Shown: positions 42,452 through 53,085 of the stretch, piece after piece
Position numbering within the stretch: position 1 is the stretch's first letter
Layout: each line of letters begins with the position of its first letter
DNA from: Cladophialophora immunda
Taxonomy: Eukaryota > Ascomycota > Eurotiomycetes > Chaetothyriales > Herpotrichiellaceae
NCBI RefSeq assembly: GCF_000835495.1
Contig: NW_015622549.1
Location: forward strand, 124,001 to 188,000
DNA length: 64,000 bases
Direction of reading: 5' to 3'
Translations under genes and position numbers: made by a program
Notes under the pieces: model-generated
The model's database searches: none
What the model saw: only the letters and a program-made list of their open reading frames with translations
Told to the model about the DNA's origin: nothing

Positions 42452-43153
42452 ATGAATCGCTCACGATCTGGCTCTGCAACCTCCAACACCGGCAAGGAGC
42501 TCCCGGCTGATAACATGGCAATTCAGGTGCAAATCAGCGGCGAAAAGAGTGAGCATGCTCTCGTTGACCATTTGACTTGTTTGATGATGGAAACTAACAA
42601 GCGTCTGGCAGCAATCAAATTGAACGTCCGGCCTGTTCACACTGTCTCCAACGTACTAGAATTCCTCTCTGCCTCCACGAACCTACCCGCCGATGTTCAG
42701 CTCATGCTTGACGGAAAGTCCCTAGACCCGTCGACCACGGTGGGAGAGCTCAAGCTCCAAGAATCATCAACCCTCAAGCTTTCTTCGCCGTCACGAAGTA
42801 CCACGCCCACAGATGCATCACAACCTCAGCCGCAGCCGCTGCCAACAGACGTGAACATCGCCCAACCACCACCCTCTACATCAACGTCAACATCGTCAAC
42901 ACCCATACCGTCTGGGGCGGCTACGCCCACAAAAAGGAAGTCGAACAAACCCCGGTGTTCCAAAGACGGCTGCAAAGCGCCGGCTCAACCTATTGTGGGA
43001 GACTGCGGTTTTTGCCAGAAGCGTTTCTGTGGAAAGCACCGTATGTTAGAGTCCCATAACTGTGAAGGACTTGAGGATGCCAGAAAGGCAGACAAGGATC
43101 GTAATGCAGCCAAGTTGGAGGGAGAACGGACCGTCATGCTTCGCGGCCTCTAG
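42452..43153 (+). CDS. Ubiquitin-like / AN1-type zinc finger protein
   Basis: Two exons, 42452-42548 and 42612-43153 (212 aa), around a 63-nt intron with GTGAGC donor and CTAAC branch. Removing it gives AIQVQISGEK-TIKLNVRPVH, a clean ubiquitin-like beta-grasp start, which continues LEFLSASTNLPADVQLMLDG and the LKLQESSTLKL strand. After a Ser/Thr/Pro/Gln linker comes an AN1 finger: CSKDGCKAPAQPIVGDCGFC, then QKRFCGKHRMLESHNC, with all six Cys and two His of the AN1 pattern visible. Such Ubl-AN1 proteins are linked to ubiquitin/proteasome stress responses. The intron is stop-free and a multiple of three, so retention would insert 21 residues without a frameshift. Confidence 0.88.
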   Translation: MNRSRSGSATSNTGKELPADNMAIQVQISGEKSEHALVDHLTCLMMETNKRLAAIKLNVRPVHTVSNVLEFLSASTNLPADVQLMLDGKSLDPSTTVGELKLQESSTLKLSSPSRSTTPTDASQPQPQPLPTDVNIAQPPPSTSTSTSSTPIPSGAATPTKRKSNKPRCSKDGCKAPAQPIVGDCGFCQKRFCGKHRMLESHNCEGLEDARKADKDRNAAKLEGERTVMLRGL

Positions 43154-44340
43154 AGAAGGAATCATGACTCCGAATGATTTGGAGCGGCATCCAACACTTC
43201 AAGGAAGCTGACATGCGTGACGGGAATGCAACATCTTTTAATTTTGTTTCTCTGCGACTCGGCAGTAGCGTTGTTACGTGGCGTTTTTCACGGCCTGCAC
43301 GGCGGTATACTGGACTTTTTCGTGGGAAGGGAAAGGGGAGGGAATTCACCACCCGTCTCGGGGTTGGGGCTAGGTCTGTGTCTGGGCTAGGGCTTGGGCT
43401 CATGGGATCTGGAACTGGGAATCTCGCCATGGGCCATGAACATGGAAACAGACAATGTGTTTTGAATGGGGATATTTCCGTCCTGAAATTCTCGGACTCG
43501 TGCTGCATCCGTTTGTCCCGCTCATGCTGGGCTTTCTGTTGTGGATCTTTTCTGCACAAATCACACGGGGCATCAACACTCGTGGGACATCTACATATAC
43601 AGAAGTAGATCAATAGTCGCCATCAGAATCACAATCAAGAGAATTCAACACGAAAAGAACGTTCACTCGCATAGCATACAGGAAAGGTATTGGATTCTAT
43701 GCTCGAGCACGGAGTAGATTTGTCTTGGTGACTTACTGCCGCCCAGACAGCTGGGATGGCTACTTTGATGCGAATCTGAGAACTCGATCGACTGGTCACT
43801 TATCCATGAAACAAGTACGATACTCGAGAATCCACACCCCAACACATATAGCACCATGTACCAAGATATCTAGAGGACGCGCAAACTTGGGACAAAGGTC
43901 GAAAGGCAAGGATAAAACACAAGTAGTGCGGTGGCTCAAAAACATCTACGTCGTTCGATCGCCCTGTATCTCCTCCCTTGAGCTCACCTCTTTTCCAAGA
44001 TTCCAAACTCGTTGCCTCCCATCTACATTAGCCGCGGTGAGTTTCGCGGATGCTTCTGAAATCTGTCGACACCAGTTGTGCTGCGACGATCTCGATCTGT
44101 TGGAAGAAATGACGCGACAACTCCGGTCGTTTCACAAAATCCTAAGATACCCGTAGTTGGTCCATGTGAATTCGTAGGCAGCTGTATATTCTGTGTCTCG
44201 AGAGGCTCAAGTCACATTATAGAAGCAGTCTCCCTCTAGTAGCAGCACAAGTCCGTATTCGCTCGACATCTCCTTTCTCCCGGAATTTCACCTGGCTTGC
44301 ACAACTGACTGCGACCTGGTCTGAATCTCTCTGCCTGCGC
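43154..44340. other. 1.2 kb intergenic region
   Basis: No gene is supported. It contains a G-rich tract (43360-43406) with quadruplex potential in the likely 3' UTR of the AN1 gene. Confidence 0.5.
43384..43406 (+). other. G-quadruplex motif
   Basis: Four GGG runs with loops of 3, 3 and 5 nt (GGGCTAGGGCTTGGG, CTCAT, GGG) fit the canonical G4 rule. Two GGGG runs lie just upstream at 43360-43369. It is on the transcribed-sense strand about 230 nt after the AN1 stop. Confidence 0.5.
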
Positions 44341-44991
44341 CTAGGCCGTGGTCTCACGATTTTCCCAAAAGTTGAAGGTGCTGATCTTGTCCACACTCCA
44401 CGCGGCCTCCCCGCCATTGTTGTTGAGAACCGCGTTTCCTTCTTGGAACCTGCCCGCGTCTCTCTTCCGCTTGCAGTACTTCCGGGCGCACGTCTCCACG
44501 CCCTGCCAGTCGTCTGCGTTGAGGTAACTCTTCACGGATTTGCCGTCTTCATGGAGTTTGCAGAACGCTTCGCGGACCCAGGTGAGACAATTGAACGCCG
44601 AGTCGTCCGCTGGGATCGGCAGGTCTCGCAGGATGGAATGAAGGCGCTCTTCGTCCGTGACCTTGCACACGGCGACACGCACCAGACCGCTCTGGGCGAT
44701 GGGGTTTGAAGGGATGTCTTGTTCCTCGTAGAAGTGCCTGTGCGTGTTGTGGTCGAGGTGAGCTACATGATAGCGGATCCCCTGGTCCGTCCGCCGAGCA
44801 GTCTGAGGACCGACAACGATAGACCAGTGATAAGAGTCGCAGCTGAGGGCGTTGCGAAAGGAAGAATTCGTGGACGAGGCACTCCGCGGATAGAGGACGA
44901 TGTAGAGTCGAGGCTTGTCTTTGGCCGGCTTGAGTGACGAGGTGGACGGGAGAGATCGAAGGAACTGAGGCTTCGTCGAGCTTGGACTCAT
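44341..44991 (-). CDS. DUF6914-like fungal protein
   Basis: Single exon, 216 aa, beginning at ATG 44991. The visible pattern is KDKPRLYIVLYPRSASS near the N-terminus, SYHWSIVVGPQ, GIRYHVAHLDHN, VRVAVCKVTDEERLHSILRD, FNCLTWVREAFCKL and CARKYCKRKRDAG at the end. I associate this His/Cys pattern with the fungal uncharacterised family DUF6914, from memory rather than a search. Conserved HW and NCLTWV blocks recall small papain-like/NlpC-fold peptidases, but no catalytic triad can be assigned with confidence. Function is unknown. Confidence 0.7.
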   Translation of the reverse strand: MSPSSTKPQFLRSLPSTSSLKPAKDKPRLYIVLYPRSASSTNSSFRNALSCDSYHWSIVVGPQTARRTDQGIRYHVAHLDHNTHRHFYEEQDIPSNPIAQSGLVRVAVCKVTDEERLHSILRDLPIPADDSAFNCLTWVREAFCKLHEDGKSVKSYLNADDWQGVETCARKYCKRKRDAGRFQEGNAVLNNNGGEAAWSVDKISTFNFWENRETTA

Positions 44992-46378
44992 TGCTCCAGC
45001 AACTCACACTCGGTCAAAGTCAATGATCCTCAGTCAAGGGAGAAGAGGGGCACATCCGAGATGGAAAACATAACAAGCCCGCAGTCTGCCCTAGCAACGG
45101 GCTCTTGGGGGGGAATTGTACTGTTGGCACCTTAGGCACGAGGCATTCTTTTTGGTGGGATGGCACCGGGAGAAGGACCGAAGAAGTGAGGAAGACAGTT
45201 GGCTCGCTCGTGCCCCTCGGCTAAGCCATTGTTAGTCCGGCCCAAGCCCTCCGAGAAGACACTTGAGGCAGTGGGTGATGGTTCATAATGCAGATTGGTG
45301 AGCGTTTTCAATAGTCAGTAATCTCTGCCTTTGGCATCGTCCCAACTGCGAGAATACCTCAAAGACACTCCAGAAAACCTCATTAGCGACCCGTCGGGCC
45401 CGGACAGGTGATGAAATCAGACAGATGGTTCACGTGAAGGCCTGACATGTATTCGGTGGGGTTCTGTTACTCGATATAGAACAGCTATCACGCCCACCTC
45501 TTCCATGATGACGAAATGTGTCAGGTCCCCAAGATTTCTGTTCGTTGATGTCCCTCAATACTCTCCTGGCCCTTCGCCCATCTTCGGCATGGGGTCAGCG
45601 GGAACAGATCTGAGTAAGTCTGGGCGAATGATCAGCTTCGGTGTCTGCTGATGTCCTGTGCTGGGAGATTGGCCTTCCCACGTTGAAATGGGTCTCGTGA
45701 GGTTTTCTGAGATCTGCATTTTCACTCCATATGCATGAGCCACAACATTCCACGTCAAAGTGACTGCAACATGACGGAGTGGCGGAAGAGAAGGGGGAAA
45801 GGAGTGGCAGGGCGACGACGGCGATCGCGGGAAGTCAAGCCACAGTTTGTGGCGGTGCTGAGGTGGCGCCCACGATGCCGGGGTACCTACGAGCAGGCAA
45901 TCTCCATCCTTTGAGTGTTGATTGGTTGGCAGGGGTCACGAGTGGAGAGAGCAGGAGAGAAAAAGGCTCGTCTAGGGAGGATAGGCGTCAACTCAGACGT
46001 CATGGGTGGATGCAATCAAGGACGTGAAATGCCCTGGATAGTGCCTAGAAGGGACCCCCAGGTTAAACAAGGTTAGGAGGCTGGCGTCTGCCGAAATGGC
46101 AGGCAGGCTGATGCCAATGGTCTCTCCCGACGCCAGGCGTGCCCTGTTCGTAATCCGAGTCTCTGTGCCAGGTGCCCAGTCAAGTGTCTGCCTCCGCCTC
46201 CCCAGCCATCCGCAGGACTCAGCTAAAAGTGACTTGTATCTCCCTCCATCGCGCAATCTTCCTTTCTTACCACCCCCCGTGTCTCTCAAACTGTCGCTTT
46301 TTGCTCGCAAGCATCGCATTTTACGCCCGTTAATCAACTCAAAACACGTCTTCTGCAGACCGCTCTAATTGAGTCAAC
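44992..46378. other. 1.4 kb intergenic region between divergent genes
   Basis: No gene is supported. The last 150 nt are C/T-rich and form the likely pmp3 leader. Confidence 0.5.
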
Positions 46379-46682
46379 ATGCCTTTCACAGCATCGTAAG
46401 TCTCTTCCAACTTCCGTCCCCTTCCGCGCAGTGCGCCCGCAGAGCTGACCAGCTGCTTCTAGCGATATTTGCAAGATCATTCTTGCCATCATCCTCCCTC
46501 CCCTTGGTGTCTTCCTTGAACGAGGTTGTAATGCCGACTTTTTCATCAACATCCTGTTGACGATCCTGGGTTATATCCCGGGTATCATCCATGCTCTGTA
46601 CGTTGAAAACGCGCGCCAGATCAATCCCATCCAGAGCCGAAGCTAATACTATTGCAACAGTTACATTATCCTGAAGTACTGA
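46379..46682 (+). CDS. pmp3: Plasma membrane proteolipid Pmp3
   Basis: Three small exons (46379-46395, 46463-46597, 46661-46682) encode 57 aa. The 5' exon gives MPFTA, the middle exon SDICKIILAIILPPLGVFLE then RGCNADFFINILLTILGYIP, and the last 22-nt exon the LYIILKY end. The two hydrophobic helices and the RGC turn are diagnostic of the UPF0057/Pmp3 family. Pmp3 is a tiny plasma-membrane protein that moderates membrane potential and cation (Na+/K+) uptake under salt stress. All intron phases agree; branch sites include GCTAAT before the last exon. Confidence 0.95.
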
Positions 46683-48093
46683 GCGATGAAAACCCAACCT
46701 AATGTCCTATCATCCCCCGTCGAAACACTTCCACGTCTGTCGAGGCCCGACACCACCTCGCCGTATCTTGATATCCCCCACCTGCTTTTGATTCTCAGAG
46801 CATGATACAAAAGACATTCCCCATTATGCCCACAATCTCATTTCGACACGAGATCGAACCCCCAGGGAAAGCACAAAGATTCAGCCGGCATGAACCGGGC
46901 ATCGAAACTGGATAGGGTGGTGTGACCTGGACCATTGAACCGACTTGTTTGCTGGACGGATGGGCACTTTTCCGTCCAACTTTCGGCGCAGAGGTCGATT
47001 TTGCTGCACGTGGTTTGGACGCAGAGGTCTTAATTCAGCATAATGAGACACATTTTACATCCTGTTCATTTACCGATTTCTAATGTTTACTCCCTGGCCA
47101 TCAATGAATGTGCTCGCTTCCACTAGTCTAGCAACTTTCCGGGAGATGGTGAGACTGAGGGCAAACTTCGGAACTGCCATGTCCGAGCCTCCTAGATGCC
47201 AGTCTGGAGATTGTGGAAACCTGGCGACCCAGTCTTAGCCCCATTTCCAACGGTTGATGTGCGTCATCTAGGGCTGTATTAAGTGACTGACAATCTTAAC
47301 TCCTACAGTACCAGGAAATACCCTTGTTGTCCTGTAGCAGGATGACAAAAGTCCAGTTGCGGAGAACTGTGGTGCTAGCGCAAACAGCAATGATGCGATG
47401 GGGACTTGCCGATAGAGAGCGCTGGCTCCGAACCCAGAGAATAGGGAGGGAGAGTCCACGTCGGACAAAAGGGATGCGCTGCAAGCCAAAGGACACTGCG
47501 AGAGTGATATACCCCCAAAGGATCGAGTATTATTATGCCAATCATCCCCCAACTGCGTGGAAGCGCCCTGTAGCCGCCGCTCATATCCGAACCCTACAGC
47601 CATTTCCCCATCCGGGTTGGCCAGGGGAATCTTGAATCACGTGATGGGTCCCCTCGCCGGCTAGAAGTATCCCTAACCGCTGGCTCAGCGACTATGCTTC
47701 ATCCAATGCTTCACATTCGACCAAGTCCACCTTGATGCTCTGCGGGTTTCAGGCTACACAGCCTATCGCAAATCAATATCCCAGCCGCCATCGTCATGCC
47801 TCAGTCGGATTGTCCTTTTCCAGGGACAAAAATTCTACATCCGCCCTGTTCGAGGGGTGAGGTAAGACCAAGGGACAAACTCGACGTTAAAAGAAGCCCA
47901 GTTTCTCTTTCGCGCCGGGTGTCTGCTACCAGGGCTACGAGTTGTCCATTGTCGTCAAATATTGCTCCCCTTCTGAGCTGGCTGCTACTTACCTGCTTGC
48001 GTGTTGTGTAGCTACCGTTCACAGAAATATTTCCGCAAACAGCCACTTCGGTAGGCATGATGCCTCAACGATGACAAAGGCAAGTCCATCGAC
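46683..48093. other. 1.4 kb intergenic region, probably holding the missing 5' exon of the CFEM gene
   Basis: No complete gene is visible. A signal-peptide exon for the downstream CFEM protein would be expected within the last few hundred bases, but I could not join one in phase. Confidence 0.4.
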
Positions 48094-50352
48094 ATGGGTG
48101 ACCATATACGGATTGCCCCCAGTGCGTTGGCGAACCCTCACGATGGCGACCAGCTCCATACCCGACAGGCGTCGACAGACACCTGCCTCCCTCCGTCCCT
48201 TCTCTCTGTTATTCCCGCCTGCGCAGTCGACTGCGTTCAACAATTTGCGAGCCACAATTACCCAGGAGCCACATGCGCAAATACCTCAGACATTGAATAC
48301 CTCTGCACACAATCTAACATTTCAGGACTTACTATCGGCGAGGGTTCCGTACAGTGCGTGGTCTCAGCTTGTACGGGGCAGGATCAGGAGGACCTGGATG
48401 TGTACGGCGTCTGCAACTCTATACCAGATGCTCAACCGAGGACGGCTCGCACCATCACAGCTACAATCATTGGGTCTTCCACCACCACATCTAGCACTAT
48501 GGAGAACCTGCCCGCCACGATAGGGAATCCAACCTCGACCGAGGAGGTTAGCACCATTGTGATGGCTACGGATACACCAACGCGGATGATAGCAACATCA
48601 GCAGCCTCCCCCACATCTGGAGGTTTATCTTCGGTAACGGATACACCGACAAATACTATGATGGGCCAGACTACCAGTGGGTCTGCTGGGTCCGACGGAA
48701 CATCAGGAGCTGTTGCTGTGCCAGAACAGGTCACCCCTCGATCGGGTCTTACTACACCTCAAATTGCAGGAATTACCGTTGGCGGTGCTGCCACCGTTGT
48801 TATCGTTGTTGGATTGATCCTTCTGCAGATCTGGATACGGAAGCGACGCCGAGAGCGCCGGCGTAGCCAAAGACGCTCACGCCTGGTTGAATCATCACCT
48901 CCGGTGAACCCTCAAAGCTTCGAGAAAAAGACTCCGCCAAACTTCGGAAATGCTGGAAGTACACTTACAGTGCCCAGTACTCAGGGTCGCTTCTATGCTC
49001 CGCAACAGCCGACGGAAGAAAAGAGAAGAAGCTTCTGGCGGAAGAGCATCAGACCCGAAGAAATCGGGATAGCGGTCTCACCAAAGATGCCTGGCGAGCA
49101 TTCTCCTGTAAGCGCGTCTTCTCAGCAAAGCTTCTCTCATCTGCTACCTAAGGCACCTCCTGGAGTTCTTTGGCCTGCACAACTCGACGTCGAAGCTACC
49201 AGGGAACGAAGGAGATATACGCAACGGCCCGTGAGTGATGCCACGGAGTTTGACGATGAGCCAGAAACGAGACCACAAGAACCTGAGCGAGTTTTCGTGG
49301 ATAATCAACCATTCATATTAGAGAAACCTCCACTGTCAAAACGGCCAAGGGGCCCGCCTCCAAACCTGAGATTGCCGGCGTTACCAGAAAGCCCAGCCAA
49401 GTCTGCAGGACAGACAGCAAGGATTCCCTTGACTCCAACTTACGATAATGGCAATGTTGATTTATCCTCACCGCAAACCAACTCCCAATCACCTACCACC
49501 TCACAGCTAGCCCTTCCAGTAGCGGAACACAAGCTGCCCGCGTCGTCAATGTACGCAAACAGAAGTGTCCTGAGGAAGAAGCCTCCAGCAAGACTCCCTC
49601 TTCGGGTCATCAACACTCCGCTTGAGGAGCCTCTCATACGACCACGGAATCCTCCGATGCCACCACAATTGGCACCACCGCCGCCTTCTGTAAACCGACG
49701 AACTATAGCTGTCAGCCGTAGTTTGGATAGGCAAAGTTCCGCGAGCTCCGTTTACACGGAGATTGAGGAAGATACAACACCCGAAGAAGCAAACAAGCAA
49801 CTTGGAATAAAAACGAACCCTGCGACAACCTCGATCGTACCTCTCGACATTCATGACATCTCGCCTGTCCAAGAAAGCCCCATCAAGGATTTGAGATATC
49901 CTCGGGTTCCTCGTTCGGCCGCCATATCCAGACAGGCAGACAGACCTGCCCAACTTCGATCAAGTTTCAATCTGTCCCCTACCTCAGCTTTTGTACCAAT
50001 ATCAACTTCAACTCTTCGACCGACCAAGGATCAGCTTGTCCGCGCCGAACTCAGCTTTATGCAAACAGATACCACCTCCTCCGATGGATACCTGTCCGAT
50101 GAGATTATCGAGTTTCCCATTCCTCCTGTGTCGAAGGTTCACAGAAAAAACTTGGGCGAACTCAGGAGCAATCCGTCAAGCGGTAACAAGGGCCCTCCTC
50201 TGCCCGCCCTTAGTCCGTCTCTGAATGAAGTGATGAGCGCTAGTACCAGAACAGTGAACATCATGGTTCCGCAACGGTCGCCATCCTCCAAGGCCCGATT
50301 GACACCAAGTAAATCGAGCAGCGGTGATTTATATCTGACAGTTGAGATTTGA
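48094..50352 (+). CDS. CFEM-domain membrane protein with long cytoplasmic tail (5' end uncertain)
   Basis: The frame encodes 752 aa from ATG 48094, but no signal peptide is seen, so an upstream exon is likely (acceptors at 48121 or further in are possible). The extracellular CFEM domain shows CLPPSLLSVIPACAVDCVQQ, CANTSDIEYLC, GSVQCVVSACTGQDQ and VYGVC, about eight cysteines in the CFEM spacing. A Ser/Thr-rich stalk leads to one membrane helix (IAGITVGGAATVVIVVGLIL then LQIW) with a strongly basic stop-transfer (RKRRRERRRSQRRSR). About 480 residues of disordered Pro/Ser-rich cytoplasmic tail follow. CFEM proteins bind haem or act at the host-facing surface; this single-pass form with a long tail suggests a sensor or receptor. 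The role is inferred. Confidence 0.8.
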   Translation: MGDHIRIAPSALANPHDGDQLHTRQASTDTCLPPSLLSVIPACAVDCVQQFASHNYPGATCANTSDIEYLCTQSNISGLTIGEGSVQCVVSACTGQDQEDLDVYGVCNSIPDAQPRTARTITATIIGSSTTTSSTMENLPATIGNPTSTEEVSTIVMATDTPTRMIATSAASPTSGGLSSVTDTPTNTMMGQTTSGSAGSDGTSGAVAVPEQVTPRSGLTTPQIAGITVGGAATVVIVVGLILLQIWIRKRRRERRRSQRRSRLVESSPPVNPQSFEKKTPPNFGNAGSTLTVPSTQGRFYAPQQPTEEKRRSFWRKSIRPEEIGIAVSPKMPGEHSPVSASSQQSFSHLLPKAPPGVLWPAQLDVEATRERRRYTQRPVSDATEFDDEPETRPQEPERVFVDNQPFILEKPPLSKRPRGPPPNLRLPALPESPAKSAGQTARIPLTPTYDNGNVDLSSPQTNSQSPTTSQLALPVAEHKLPASSMYANRSVLRKKPPARLPLRVINTPLEEPLIRPRNPPMPPQLAPPPPSVNRRTIAVSRSLDRQSSASSVYTEIEEDTTPEEANKQLGIKTNPATTSIVPLDIHDISPVQESPIKDLRYPRVPRSAAISRQADRPAQLRSSFNLSPTSAFVPISTSTLRPTKDQLVRAELSFMQTDTTSSDGYLSDEIIEFPIPPVSKVHRKNLGELRSNPSSGNKGPPLPALSPSLNEVMSASTRTVNIMVPQRSPSSKARLTPSKSSSGDLYLTVEI

Positions 50353-50901
50353 GAACTGAACGATAAGGATTTGTCATTCAGGAATTGTATTATCATAGGT
50401 ATTGTTGTCCGCTTGTCCGGACGCTCATGCGTGTCCTTGGCACGTCCTTGATGTATTATGAGAAGCCACAAGTGGTATGAGAAAAGACCGATAGAACAGA
50501 AACATCATTTAATCTTCAAAGCATGTCTCACCATTCAGTTACAGCTGGGAAATCTTATCCACCATTTGAAAAATGCAGTATTTTGGTGAACCGCTACGCT
50601 CGCTTGCCGCTTTTCTCACTTGGCCCCAAGCAGCGAAAACTGGTGCGTGTCTGACACAAAGGTTTCAGCCAAACCTTCCATTTCTCGTGAACGAGTAGGT
50701 GGTTGTCAGACACGGCATTGAATCCCGAAAACAGCCAATAAGCAGCTCTCGGCCTCCACCATAGCAATGGTGACCACAGAGACCTTTGCCATTTGGGACA
50801 TACTTGTCTACCATCCCGTTTGATATTGTCCCTCCTTTCCTTCAGTGATTTAGAGCGTGTTTTTCAACAGTCCAAAGGACATCCGGTCTCGCAGACCAGC
50901 C
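50353..50901. other. Intergenic region with short inverted repeats
   Basis: It contains the second copy of the dispersed 18-mer and an inverted repeat, CGTGTCTGACA (50646-50656) and TGTCAGACACG (50704-50714). No gene is seen. Confidence 0.45.
50640..50657. repeat. Dispersed 18-mer, copy 2
   Basis: It reads CTGGTGCGTGTCTGACAC, differing from 8201-8218 only at the central base of the palindrome. It forms the left arm of an inverted repeat with 50704-50714. Confidence 0.4.
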
Positions 50902-52758
50902 ATGTTAAACATACTGCCTCACCCATCTCGACAAAGCGTGTTAATACGTGCCAGTTCGGCCCATCTACGCAACTTTCAACGGTGTCTGAGTGTACGGAAG
51001 ACACAACCTTTTATATGGCGAAGAATAAACTTGGGAAATTATGCGTTTCGAAGAGTCCGACTACCAAGATTATCTGATGGATCGGCGACGTCTGCCTCTG
51101 GTAACAAGTCTTCTGCTCAACATCCCTCACTGAACAAGCCGAGGCGGCCCAGCGATCCAAATAGCTCCGTCCGAGCAAGCGTAACCTGGTTGACCAGAGA
51201 TCCAGCGCTTGTGGTGAGTAAGAAACTGATCTGCGCACTGGAGATTTCCTCCTCCAGCCTCCCGAATTCTTTCTGACGGAAATAGGATCTTGAAAAACTA
51301 CGCCTAGAGCTACCTAGGTATTGTGATAATAAATCCCTGGTGAAGCTCGTGGTCTTGTTAGTGACACCGTCCCTGGCTTCGCTCATCGACCCAGGCGCCT
51401 TCTTTCAGCATGTCCTAACTTCTCTCTACGCTGGCCGTCGAAGTTTTGTGTGGGAAAACCCCATAGAGAAACCCATCAAATGCGTCACTGCTGTTGTTGA
51501 CGCGCTTCCTGTTCCTCCAGAAACTCCTAGCAATTCAGATGGAGATTCTGCACGAGCCGCTATTTCCGATGGACTTGCACTCTTCATGAGCTCTGAGAGT
51601 TTCGACGCGCGATCTGTTTATGCGCCGTCGGAACTGCTTGACGACGCAGAGAACAAGCCCACCGCAACATTGAAATTTTGCTCCACCCCTGAGGTGAGCT
51701 CGTCTGCTCTGGCATCAGACCAGGGCCCCCCCGTACGGCACGTCACATTACCTGCTGCCAACACCATCTTTGTCAATGGACAGCGCGCTACTCTTTTCCA
51801 GGATTTGTGGAGGATCAGGCTCACTGATTCCGAGGAGCCATCCATCAACTATCTCGGCAGAAAGAATCTCAAATCATTCCAGTTGAACCTTCAGTGCCCC
51901 GAAGATAGTTTTGTAAATGGTGGATCTGCTCCCCTTCACATACTAACGAAGCCGAGGAAGGTAGTACGATCTATGGGAAATGTGCTTCGTCAAATTGAGG
52001 TCGATGGGGAGGGTGTCCCCGCCTCACAAGAGCTCGAGAAAGCCGTTTCAGCATATATCAAGGCGAATCCTGCGAGCACTGCTCGAAGCCCACTACTTGT
52101 CTTTGCTCTGATCCGTCCACCGGGGACATTATCGTTTGAAGAGGGTCCCGACGGGAACAACGATATTCATGGATCGGGTTCACTGAAGTCTCTATGGCAC
52201 GGTGCACAGCTCTTCAAAGTGTCGGGCGGCGGAGGAGGTTGGGGAAAGAGACAGGGCCTCCTATCACTGGAAGCAGCCGTGGGTTTTGAGACCACTGAAG
52301 TTGCACCGTCCTTGGCGTTCCCCGATTTCGATAACGACCAAAACGTTTTGCATGAGCTGAGCTCGCGCGGTATAGTCCCGACAGGCAGTACGGTCGAGTT
52401 CCTCGTTTGTTCCGCGGATCTTACGTGCAAGGACACCTCCAGGGCATCCCTTTCCAAGCCGGCGCCTTTCCTTCCCACAGAAGACGGTACGACAGTCGTA
52501 CTAGGCACTGCCACGGACCCCGATTCCCAGGACGGCATGCTAGAGGGCCCAAATGTCACCAACGCAGGAGTGATCTTCTTACCGGATTACTTCGGCATGG
52601 TCTCTTACGGAGGTGCTGCTCTCGGCACCAACGGCTCAATGTCAACCAGGCTGAAACCATCAGCGATTTCGCGGACGCGATGTGATGTGCCAAATGCTCG
52701 CTTCATCATTCGCGGCGTGGGAAGTGTTCGACAGCCCCGTTCCAAAGAAAAAGAGTAG
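50902..52758 (+). CDS. Uncharacterised, probably mitochondrial protein
   Basis: Two exons, 50902-51213 and 51286-52758 (72-nt intron, GTGAGT donor, CTGAC branch), give 594 aa. The first 60 residues are rich in Arg and Ser without acidic residues (HPSRQSVLIRASSAHLRNFQ), a classic mitochondrial presequence. The splice joins RDPALV to DLEKLRLELPRYCDNKSLVK. Blocks that look conserved are FVWENPIEKPIKCVTAVVDA, LFQDLWRIRLTDSEEPSINY, LGRKNLKSFQLNLQCPEDSF, LHILTKPRKVVRSM and the C-terminal YFGMVSYGGAALGTNG, then NARFIIRGVGSV. I do not recognise the family. A VSGGGGGWGKRQGLLSL segment is striking but does not match a known nucleotide-binding loop. Confidence 0.75.
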
Positions 52759-53085
52759 ATGTGAGAGACAGAACAGGAGAACTCAACTGCAGAAGGGAAG
52801 ATGTCGGTCGGGTTCTCAACCATGACAATTTATGTCATCAAAGCTTGACTTGGCCCCGGAATGGGCGTCATTAAGCTAGCTTGCAATGACTCAGAGTCTC
52901 GACGCCACGCAAGAGAGTACTGAGACATTACTTAGCTGGCATCTATATTGCTGAAAGCACGAGCGTCCATGTGATGTTCTCACGTCACCACTTCGGCCCC
53001 AGAGTCAACCACGGATATGACCATCGTTTTAAACTGAACACATGTTCAGAGGCCAAACACATGCCGGGCGTGTTATTGGTGAGGA
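52759..53085. other. Convergent intergenic region
   Basis: Nothing recognisable is seen between the two tail-to-tail genes. Confidence 0.5.

Noticed and set aside
46790..46880. tRNA-like T-loop sequence (GGTTCGATC on the minus strand)
   Set aside because: No pairing T-stem and no matching acceptor or anticodon arms could be built.
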